In this document: positions 23,501-35,500 of the stretch, piece by piece
How the letters are laid out: each line of letters starts with the position of its first letter
Numbering within the stretch: the first letter of the stretch is position 1
Assembly (NCBI GenBank): GCA_023238725.1
Contig: CM041536.1
Coordinates: 15,903,271 to 15,967,270, forward strand
Reading direction: 5' to 3'
DNA length: 64,000 bases
Source of the DNA: Scortum barcoo
Taxonomy: Eukaryota > Chordata > Actinopteri > Centrarchiformes > Terapontidae
Notes under the pieces: generated by a model
The model's input: only the letters and a program-made list of their open reading frames with translations
The model's database searches: none
Told to the model about the DNA's origin: nothing
Position numbers and translations under genes: made by a program

Positions 23501-26500
23501 GGTTTTTTGGTTTTGGTGGTCCTAAAAGTCAGACTGTTAGTGCAAAGCCTGCGGAGTCAGTGACTGGAAAGATGTTTGGTTTTGGTTCCTCCATCTTCAG
23601 TTCTGCTTCCACTTTGATTACCTCAGCTGTCCAAGATGAGCCCAAAACAACACCACCAGTTTCGCCCAAAATACCTGCTTTAAAGGACTCTAAATCTCCC
23701 ACTGCCAAGAAACCAGAGCAAGAGAAGAAACCAGAACAACCCCAGCAGGCCAAGGGTCCTCCATCAGTACCAAAAGGGGACAAAGATCTGTCAGCTTCCC
23801 CAGTCGTTTCCAAAGCAGGCCAATCTACCTGTCCTCTCTGTAAACTGGAACTCAATGTGGGCTCTAAAGATCCTCCAAACTACAACACCTGTACAGAGTG
23901 CAAAAACACTATCTGTAACCAATGTGGATTTAATCCCATGCCAAATGTTAAGGAGGTAAGATAATTATAGCACTGTAGAAAAAGTTGAATGACTTTTACA
24001 TTATGTCTTTATGTCTATGTCTTTATGTCTTATTAATTATGTAATCATTTAATTATGTAATTGTGTTATTTGGAAAAAATATATTCCATTACAAAGTACA
24101 ACAACACTGAAAATGTTACCTATTAACTGTTTTCTCTAAAACAGGTGAAAGAGTGGTTATGTCTCAACTGCCAGATGCAGAGAGCACTAGGAGCATCTGA
24201 ACCTCCAGGAACTCCCATGATGAAACTTCAGGCCTCACCAAATAAAGTCACTGCATCTGCCAATGCCCTTAAGAAGGAAACTTCCTCGCTAGATAAACCT
24301 CAAAAGACACACAGTCCAACACCGGCTGAATCTAAAATAAAGGACACCTCTACACCAGGCTCTCCTCAGATGAAACCATCAATACCAGCAGTGCAGCCAG
24401 CAAAGGCTGAAGTTGTGAAAGGACCAGAAAGTCAGAATCAAGTCAGACCAGCTCCTGGTCAGAAAACTTCACAGGAGGGCTGGAAGACAGATCCTCAGAA
24501 ACCACCAGACCAGACAAGTCAAACTGGACGTAAACAGAGTAATACTACCCTCAACTACACAAGAGGAATCTGGACGGTTCTTTGGATCTGGTGGTTCAAA
24601 ACCTCAACCTGATGCCACAAACCCCTCTGAATCTCTGGGTGGGAAAATGTTTGGCTTTGGTTCCTCCATCTTTAGTTCTGCATCCACTTTAATAAACTCA
24701 GCTGTCGGAGATGATTCCAAAACACCACCAGTCTCTCCCCAGATGCCTGCCGCAAAGGCGACCAAATCACCTCTTGCTCAGAAACAGGAGCAGGAGAAGA
24801 AACTGGAGCAAGTCAAGCAGCCCAAGAGCTCTCCATTGCTTCAAGACAAACTAGGAAAAACTCCATCAGAGCCTCCAAAGGATGTAACTTCCATGGCAGG
24901 CCAGTCTACCTGTCCACTCTGTAAGGTGGAACTCAACATTGGCTCCAAGGAACCCCCCAACTACAACAAATGCACCGGATGCAAGACCACTGTCTGTAAT
25001 CAATGTGGATTTAATCCAATGCCAAATGTGTCAGAGGTAATGAAAACAAACCTAACAAAATTCTTCAATTTAAATTGTAATAGCAATAAAATACAATATA
25101 ATGAGGATCAGTATACTATATGACAGCCCATAATTGAACAGAAATACACCATGACCTCCAAAAAGTACATATTATGACATGGTGAAGTGATTGCATATAA
25201 TTGTTGTAAATAATTACATTAATTAATAATTATATATTCATGTTTTGATTTGACATATGTTCTTTTTACAGGTAAAAGAATGGTTATGCCTGAACTGTCA
25301 GATGCAGAGAGCTCTTAGTGCATCTGAACTCACAGTACCTCCTATGAAACCTCACAATGCAGCTAACAAAATTTCTCCATCTGCTGTACATGAAAAAATA
25401 ACTCCTAATCAAGAGGAAACTGCAAAGAAGGAATTATCAAAATCTGATGCACCACTAAAGATAGAGACTCCACTGTCTGGTACACTTCAAAGGAAGGGCA
25501 GTTCAACACCAGGCTCTCCTCAGAAGACACATCCTGTAGCAGCATCACAGGCATCTAAGGTTTCTAAAGGACCAGAAAGGGACACACAGGGTAGCTCAAC
25601 TCCTGGTCAGAAAACTCAGGATATAGCGGGGGTGTCAGGTTCTCAGAAACCAACTCAGCAGGCAAGTCAACCTGGACTGAAACAGAGTAAGGTCACCCCG
25701 GATACACAGCAGGAGTCAGGAAAACTGTTGAGCTTGAGTGGTCCTAAAACAGGACCTGATGCTTCAAAAACAACAGAGTCTGTGACTGGGAAGATGTTTG
25801 GCTTTGGTTCCTCTATTTTCAGCTCAGCATCCACTTTGATATCATCAGCTGTACAGGAAGAGTCACGAACAACACCACCAGGCTCTCGTAAGATGTCTGC
25901 ACCAGCACAAGTCACTCCCAAGATGTCTGTTGCACCCAAAATTTCTCCTAAAAGTACACCTACAGTTTCTCCCAAAATGTCACCAGCAAGAGAGCCCAGA
26001 ACTCTTGCTCAGAAGCCAGCGCAAGAGAAGAAACCAGAGGAATCCCAGCAGAGCGAGGAGAATAAAACTCCATCACAGGCAGGCCAGTCCACCTGTCCAC
26101 TGTGTAAGGTCACACTTAACACTGGCTCTAAGGATCCTCCAAACTACAACACCTGTACTGAGTGCAAGACTACTGTCTGTACCCAATGTGGATTTAACCC
26201 AATGCCTATGGGAGAGGTAAGTGAAGTAATGCATAAACATAGTCTATTACATAAACAATATTTCTGTATGCTGTATGCATTAACAATATATTTGGATAGC
26301 TTTTATTTGTTCATTGATCTGTGACTTTTTACAATGACCTTATTGACCTGTGGTCTAAATACTTGAATTTTTGTGAATTACTGTAATTCTCGATTCCAGA
26401 GCAACACATAACCAAGTGTTTACTGTATTTAGGTAAAAGAGTGGCTATGCCTTAGCTGTCAGATGAAAAGAGCAGTTGGAGCATCTGAGTCCCCAGGGCC

Positions 26501-29500
26501 TGGATCAATAAAGCCCCATACATCGCCCAGTAAAGTTCCTTCACCTGCTGCTGTCCAGTTGAAAGATTCTTCCAAGCCAACTGCACCTCAAAAGAAGGAC
26601 AGTGCAGGTCCTGTAGAACCAGTTTCACCACAGAGAAAACAGTCTACACAATCAGCATCAGTGCAGTCAGGCAAACCCGAAAATGCTACTGCACCACTGA
26701 AACAGGCCAGCCCAGCACCTGATCGTAAAACACCACAGGAAATACAGAAGACAGGTCCGAAGAAGCCACCAGATCAGGCAAGCCAACCTGGACGTAAGCA
26801 GAGTAATGCTATCGCAGCTACACAGCAAGAGTCAGGCGGCTTCTTTGGCTTTGGTGGTGCTAAATCTCAACCTGATGCTGCAAAGCCTGCAGAGTCAGTG
26901 ACTGGGAAGATGTTTGGCTTTGGTTCCTCCATCTTCAGTTCTGCATCTACTTTAATAACATCTGTGCAGGACCAGCCCAAAACTACTCCGCCAGTTTCTC
27001 CCAAGATGTCTCCTGCTAAAGAGATCAAGACCCCTGGTGCCCAGACGCGGGAGAAAACAGAGCCATCGAAGCAAACCAAGACACCTCCATCTGGACAGGC
27101 CAAATTAGAGAAAGCTCCGTCAGAGCCTCCAAAGGCTGTGGCAGCCCAAGCAACTGTTAAGCCAAGCCAGTCTACCTGTCCTCTCTGTAAGGTCGAACTC
27201 AACATGGGTTCTAAAGATCCACCTAACTACAATACCTGCACTGAATGCAAGAATACTGTCTGCAACCAGTGTGGATTTAACCCCATACCAAATGAAACAG
27301 TGGTAAGAGGATATTTTTTATTACAATTTCATTTTTTGTCTGTAAGCTGACAGAATTTCAAGACTTACATCATATTTACTTGTGTCTCTTGCTGATTCTT
27401 TGTAGTGTTCAAATTGCCTTTCTTCATAATTTTCTGGGAACATTAAACAGTGAAATCCCCAATTAGTTTCTGTTAGTGCATCTTTAACAGCTGTTGAAAT
27501 ACGACAGTAAAGTACTTAAAGCTTTACATAAATATAAAAGCACTGAGTAATTATACACAGCAGATTGTCAGTTTATAATTTTAATTGTTATTTTTTTATT
27601 TTTATTTTTTTAGGTAAAGGAGTGGTTGTGTCTCACTTGCCAGATGCAGCGGGCCCTAGGAGTAACACAGCAACCAGGAGTAGTTTCTGCCAAATCTCAG
27701 ATAACTGCAAAACCCCAAAAGAAAGACATCATCAGCCCAGCTGAACCTGAAAAGAAGGAGGCATTGACACCACACTCACATCAGAGGAAACTGTCTGAAA
27801 CAGCACAGTCAGTTGCAGTTGATGCTACTAACAAGCTAGAAGATCAGAAGCAGACCAGGCCAGTTGAGTCTCAGAAAAGGCCACAGGAGCCCCAGAAAAC
27901 ATCAGGTCCTAACAAAACACCAGACCAGACAAGCCAAACAGAACGTAAGCAGAGCAATGTTTCAGCGACGCAGCAAGAGTCAGGAAGCTTCTTTGGTTTT
28001 GGTGGTGGTAAAACTAAACTTCCTGATGCAAAGCCTGCAGAGTCAGGAACTGGGAAAATGCTTGGCTTTGGTTCTTCGATCTTCAATTCTGCATCTACTT
28101 TAATAACTTCAGCTGTGCAGGATAAGCCCAAGACCACTCCACCAGTTTCTCCCAAAATGTCCCTAGCAAAAGAGATCAAATCTCCTGCTGCCCAGAAGAA
28201 AGAACAACAGAAGCAGCCAGAGCAACCTCAGCAGACCAACACACCTCCATTGGTACATGAAAAAGTGGAAAAAGCTCCATCAGAGTCTCCAAATGCTGCA
28301 GCAGCCTCCAAAGCCACTGTCAAACCAGACCAGTGCACCTGCCCTCTCTGTAAAGTTGTCCTCAACATGGGGTCTAATGATCTTCCTAACTACAATACCT
28401 GCACTGAATGCAAGAACATTGTCTGTAACCAGTGTGGATTTAACCCTATGCCAAATGTGTCAGAAGTAAGTGAGATTTACTCGTGTGTGTTAATTATGTA
28501 TATTCCATATAAAATCTAAATATTTATATGGTTTTATTTTATACTCAAAATATATAATGCCAGTCTAAACGATGATGTGGTCTACCTAAAATAATATGTA
28601 GAAATACATGCATACTGCCTTTAGTTGTTTTCTATTATAATGTTATTGTACAATCCCTTTACTGGTTTTACAGACACGCTAAAATAATATGATTTTCCCC
28701 ACAGGTGAAAAATTGGTTGTGTCTGACATGTCAGATGCAAAGAGCTCTCACAGCAACTGAATCGGTACTGATGAAACCTCAAGCATCACCCAACAAAGTG
28801 TCCACATCTGCTGCTGCAAAAAATAATACCATTGCCAGTGAAAAGAAAGACATTATTTCCATAGAAAATGCAGAAGTACCAGACAAAAATCAAAGGGTCA
28901 GTCCAACACCAGGTGCACCACTGCCTGCAAAAAAGACCCCAGGCACTATTTCAGGACCAAAAACAGAGGAGAAAACTGGCTCAACATCTACCAAGGAGAC
29001 TCCATCCTCCACTGCCCCTCCCACCAAAGAGACAACGACAGTCTCGGACCTCAATAAACCACTGCCTTGTCAAGCTCCTCCTGCCAACACAGATATAAGG
29101 AAAAAGGACATCACTCCATCAATTTTCCCTGCAAATGAAGAAATATCAGAAAAGATAGAGGAGAAAGCTAAAATAGTTCCAAAATCATCCAATCAACCAG
29201 TCAAATCCACTGATGAAGTACAGCCCCAACAAGCCCTAAAGAAAGAATCAAACCTTGTTGAATCAGTTGCCAAATCTGCTTCTCCAACAGTGAATCCAAC
29301 AAATCAAGAATCAGGTATTTTCCCCAGTTTTGGTAGTCCTAAATCTCAGCATGCTGCCTCAAAAACAACAGAAGCGGTACCTGGGAAGATGTTGGGATTT
29401 GGTTCATCCCTCTTCAGCTCAGCATCCTCCTTGATAACATCTGCAGTTCGAGAGGAGTCCCGCACAACACCACCAAGTTCCCGCAAAATGTCTGCCCCAG

Positions 29501-32500
29501 CACAAGTCTCTGACAAGACACCAGCATTGCAGGCTTCTCCAAAGTCCAGCCCCCCAGTGTCTCCGAGGATTACTTCAGCAAAGGAGGTCAAAGCGCCTGC
29601 TGATCAGAAACCACATCTTGAAAAGATACTAGATCAGCCACAGCATACCAAAGCTCCTCTATCAGAACCCGCAAAACCAGAATCTTCCCAAACTGCTCCC
29701 AAAGTCAGACAGTCTACTTGTCTACTCTGTAAGGCAGAACTTAACATGGGCTCCAAAGATCCTCTCAACTACAACACCTGCACAGAATGCAAAACCACTG
29801 TCTGCAACAAATGTGGATTTAGTCCTTTGCCAAATCTAATAGAGGTAATTAAATTACTAAATTATTAACTTTATGTGAAACTAATTTTGTCATTCAGATG
29901 ATATGGTTCACCTGACAATTTCATAAATTAATTTGTTTTTTCTCTATACATTAGCTATTGAGTGACACGTTTTTTTTTTTTTTTGACTGGAAGTTTTTAA
30001 TAGAAAATATTATAAAACTGATTAATTGTCAATGTATTTTACATGTTTCCCTGTCCATTTAACTGATTTGAAATTTGTTTCTCTAAACTATGTTGTCACT
30101 TCCAGTTAAACATATTGGGGCCAATGTAATGAGTTTTAGTGTTCATTGTTAATAAATGCAAAGAATGTGTTCATTTTGTCTTGTGTTTGTTTTTCAGGTG
30201 AAGGAATGGCTTTGTCTCAAACTGCCAGATGCAGAGAGCACTTGGAGCCTCTGAACCTCCAGGTCTTCCCATGATAAAACCTCAACCTTTACCAAGCAGA
30301 GAGGTCCCTACCACCACACAGAAGACAGAGGTCCTAATGTCAACTTCTCAGGAAGATATCCCTAAACCAGTCACACTCAGAAATGAGCTTGTTAATGTTG
30401 CCACAGCCAAAGAAACTGAATCCCTAGCCCTTGGTGAACCTGCAAAGAAAGTTAGCCCTACAGCTGATTCATTGCCTGACAAAACTCCTCCATCCACTAT
30501 GACAAAGGCTAATGTTTCACTAGCTTCACAAAAGCCTTCCTTAGAGACTTCCAAAGGACAACCTGGTCCACTGCAACAGCAACCTCCAAATACTGTGACT
30601 TCTACCACCGAGTCTACTCTTCCACCAGATCCAGAGGCAGGAAAGCCACCCCCAGAACAGCCTCCAAAAGCTGTGACTTCTGTTGCTAGGACTGCTCCTC
30701 CACCAGATCAACAGGCAGAAAAGCCACTCCTACAGCAGCCTTCAAAAACTGTGGCCTCTATTGCAAAGTCTGCCCCTCTACCAGATCAACAAGCAGAAAA
30801 GCCACTCCCACACCAGCCTCAAAAAGCTGTGACTTCTACTACAAAGTCTGCTCCTCCACAGGATCAAGAAGTGGGAAAGCCATCCCCTCAACAGCCTCCA
30901 AAAACTGGAGGTACTCCTCCAGCCAAAGCTGTACCACCACCAGCTGTAAAACAGGAGTCAGGAGGCTTCTTTGGATTTGGTGGTCCTAAAATGCAGCCTA
31001 GTACAACAAAGTCTACAGAGTCAGTGACTGGAAAGATGTTTGGCTTTGGGTCATCTTTCTTAAGCTCTGCATCCACTTTGATTACCTCAGCTGTCCAGGA
31101 CGAACCTAAAACTACACCACCGACTCCACGTAAGATGTCCACAACAGCCCATGTATCTCCTAAAACTACACCGCCAGCCTCTCCTAAAACCTTACCTGCA
31201 AAGGACACCAAGCCACTCGCTGTCCAGAAAACTGAGGACAAGAAACTAGATAAACCACAACAGGAAAAGACTCCCTCAACAGTGCAAACCAAAGTGGACA
31301 ATGCTCCATCAGTGCCCCCCAAGGTACCAACAGACATCCAAGGTGTACCGAAAGCAGATCAGTCCATCTGTCCACTCTGTAAGGTTGACCTCAACATGGG
31401 CTCCAAAGATCCTCCCAACTTCAGCACTTGCACAGAATGCAAGAATACTGTCTGCAACCAATGTGGATTTAATCCAGTGCCAAATATGGCTAAGGTAAAT
31501 CCCTACCTCCACAAGAGCTGCCTTTCCTTTAATTTGACAAATTATTTTATAAGCATTACAGCATTTTTTATTTATTTAAATTAGCATGTAACAGATTTGT
31601 TGAACCATGTTTACGGGCCTGGTAGTGGCAATTCATGATATGAAATGACATTTTAATATTGTTTATGATCAATAGGTATAAGGTTTGAATATATTATTAT
31701 TGTTTATTCAGTCTGTCCAGTCAGTAATTATAAATGCCAGACCCCAATAATTAAGAATCACAGATTTCATTTTTACAGTAAGTGTAATCATAGTTTGTTT
31801 AAATCAATGATCTGTGACTAAGTAAATTTGACATGAGGATGCTTGAAGTTGAAAATCAAAATCTTCAGTTAAGAATTCACTTAAAATTTGTCTTGTGAAA
31901 TATTTTCCTCATAGTTTTTTTCATCAAAATACTGTGTTGTTGCTTGTTTATCAACAATGATTTATACATTCCATTGCATTTTTTCAGGTAAAGGAATGGC
32001 TTTGTCTGAACTGCCAGATGCAGCGAGCCTTAGGAATGTCCGAGCCCACTGGACATCCTGCAGTGAAACCGCAGCCCTCACCTTCAAGCTCTGAACAAAA
32101 GGTTGTACCGACATTGATTCAGAAGGAGGAGTCTACAGAGCCAAAAGATGTCAAAAAAGAGGTCGCTCAAGCAATTCCAGACAAAAAGGAAACCCCCAAA
32201 GTCAAGGTTCCAGAGCCAACTAAGGTCCAGAGGATGGACACACCACGGCGAGGTTCTACGCAAAAGACACCTGGCCAGCATGTGGATGGTGAGCGGCAGC
32301 CTGTTGAAAAAGCCCCACAGTTTTCTCAAACTACAAAGCCTGAGGTCAAGACAGGTCTTCCAAAGCAGGAGGCTGAAAAATCACCACAACAGCCCTTAAA
32401 ATCTGTTACTCTTTCTGCCAAAACTGCACCACCATCCGCTCTGCCTATGAAACAGGAGTCAGGAAAACCACCACAGCAGCCCCCAAAATCTGTAACCCCT

Positions 32501-35500
32501 CCTGCAAAATCTGCACCACCACCAACTCAGCCTCCAAAACAGGAGTCAGGAGGCTTCTTTGGCTTTGGTGGTCCTAAGACACAACCTACTGCTGCAAAGG
32601 CAGCTGAGACAGTGAGTGGGAAGATGTTTGGTTTTGGTTCCTCTATCTTCAGCTCTGCATCCACATTGATAACCTCAGCTGTTCAGGAGGCACCTAAAAC
32701 TACACCACCGACTCCACGCAAGATGTCCATCTCAGCTCACATCTCTCCTAAAACTACACCTCCAGTTTCTCCTAAGATGTCCCCTGCAAAGGAAGCCAAA
32801 TTACCTGCTGCACAGAAATCAGAGCCACCTCCACAGGCCAAGCCTGCTCCATCGGCTCAGTCCAAAGAGGAGAAAGCTCCAGCAGAGCCTCCAAAAATGA
32901 CAGAAGTGACCCAAGTTACTCAAGTAGCAGGTCTGTCTACCTGTCCACTCTGTAAGGCTGAACTCAACGTGGGATCCAAGGATCCTCCCAATTACAACAC
33001 TTGCACTGAATGCAAGAACACCGTTTGCAGTCTTTGTGGATTTAACCCCATGCCTCATACAGCAGCGGTAAGTAGAATAAATTTCATTTTACATGTCATT
33101 TTAAGTTTCGCCTTGAATTTTTTTTTACCTTGTGATTTAGCAATTATCTTGCCTCATGTTTCCATGACAGTAGCAGTTATTATCACTTGTGGGTGTTATT
33201 TGTTTTGTTTGTTTTGTTTTGAGGGCACCAACATCTGATACTGAGCACCAAAATACTAATAAATGACTTCAGAGTCACAGAAGCTACATATTTTAATTCA
33301 TATGTACATGCACATTTCAATAGCATTCAAATAATAGGTATAACACAATTGTTTGAAGAAAAATCCTCATTAAGATCCTTAAGGATTCATAATGTCTGAC
33401 GTCTAAAATTCTCCTTGCTGCTTTTGTTACCACTAATATTACTTCCACTTTGAGAAATTCGAACATGTTCAGTGTGAATCACAATGTTGCCGCTAGTGCA
33501 AGCTTTGCTTTTATGTCTTAAGTAAAGCAAAGCATAATTCTGTGTATTATGAATAACTGCCTTACATGTACATGTCAGAGTTTTTCTTTGTTTGCCATTC
33601 AACAAGCAATGCCAGCATATAAATGAAATAATATTATGGTTCATGAAACTTTTTTTTTAAGGTTCTTATTTATTGGAGACCACTATTTATTGTATAATTA
33701 TTTTAATGTAGTTGTTATCGTTACTTATTGTTGAGTCTTGTGTACTCACCTTTTTTGCATTGGAATGTGCAAGCAGTATAATTTTTAGGCCTTTTTTTGT
33801 CTTACTGTGTGGAATATTCTGTGGTTTAAAGGGTTGGAAACAAGGGTTGGAAGATTGGCTGCCGTACAGCCTTCATTTCTAAAGAAAATGTTACACATAA
33901 TAGGTTGAATTTTACTCAGTTGTTGATAAAGGCCATTATTACAAGTCTGGTGGAATAATAGATGAAGGTGCCACACCAGAGAAAATATATTGAGAGACTT
34001 GCTTTCTGTTTTCAGACTATGACTTTGCATAGAGGTCTGCCTGTAGTTAATTAATGTAAACTATTTGAATTATTGACCTACTTTGAGAGGTCTTCCAACA
34101 AAATTATAACATACTAACATGCAGGCTACATGGTGGCTGCTATCCCTTCACTAGAGTGGCCCGAGTTATTACATAACGGCTCATGAGAGGAGTGCTTCAG
34201 CAGACCAGCAGCACTGAAAATGTATTAAAGTGATTGAGCGTTGTGCAATAGCATTAGTGAGATGGGATCTGCTGCCACGGCAGACCAGGGACCAGGGAAT
34301 CTCCAGCCCTCGTGAGGGATCTGAGATGGCAAAGCCCTGTGATATGCCAATAAGCAGAGGTGAAACGAATTAAGTCCAACACAACACGGCGCAGTACATT
34401 AGAGCAGCAGACATTTCCTTTTAGGCCATCTGCTCTCTCACAGATCAGTGGCTCCACATAATGCAACAGTTTCAACTTAGTTTTAAGGGGGTGGCAATAG
34501 TACATGTGGGTCCTGCTTTGTGACATTTCCACGCAGGTCATTGTTGAATGCATGCTGTTTAGCCGTGCCTTTTCATATCCTATATGTAGGTGCAGTAATT
34601 TCCTCTCTGAACAGCTCAAACTTCCCTGTGGGATTGGTCTGTTTTTCTGGTAAATAGCATTAACAGTTACTGCCTTAAATAATTAGTTGATGGGTTTTTG
34701 TCACACTTGTCTTGAGTGTTTTGGTGAAAATGTTTAAGGCTTTTTATTTCTCGTTATTATTATTTAAATGTTTAAATGTTGTTATTTAAATGTTTAGTTT
34801 AAAGGAGCTTAAATGATACAACACTGCAATTATTTTAAATGTGGGTACAATTCAATAATGTGCTATGTCAGTTATGTTAGTCATTTTACTGGGGGCTTTC
34901 ATAGGTCATTTTTATGCTACTATTTTCTTAATATGAGATCCTATTAAATGGAGTAATAGTTGGTAACCTTACATCTAAAAATACATAATGGACACATTTA
35001 TTAAATATTAAATATTAAATTATTGCTTCCTATATGACAGTATTCGTGTCTGACAGTTGTTAGAATGTGAATAGGGACACTGTTCTTGCATTCTGCTGAC
35101 TCATTAAACAACACAACTCATCTGTAAAATGTCCGAATGAGTGAATGTGAGCTATATTTTTTCTCTTTTTTTATTTCTGCTTGCAATTTGGTGTCCCAGA
35201 GACCACATGCTTAGCCCAAATGGCACATGATAATGGAGGAATAAAACTAAAAGAGAGGTGCCTTTATGCAATTGAGACATCTCGTGTTTTTCGTCAGTAC
35301 CAGTGAGGGGATAAGTCTAAGGATAGAGGTTGGGTGGGGGAAGGGACCAGCATGGATGATTGCTGCTGTGTCTACAGCATAGATTCAATCTTTTGAATAG
35401 CCAAGCCAAACAGATGTGCTTGGCCCTAACACAACTGGATAGGACAATTCACCATGCATATTTCTGTCAACCTGCTTTATTCAAAGGGGCTGTGCCTGTT

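Noticed and set aside
21010..33067. Assembly duplication of one exon
   Set aside because: Copies differ at many positions, in length and in intron sequence, so they are genuine diverged duplicates and not collapsed or repeated contigs.
34254..34619. 121-residue minus-strand frame in the large pclo intron
   Set aside because: No recognisable domain or supporting signals; length is within chance expectation for 8.7 kb.
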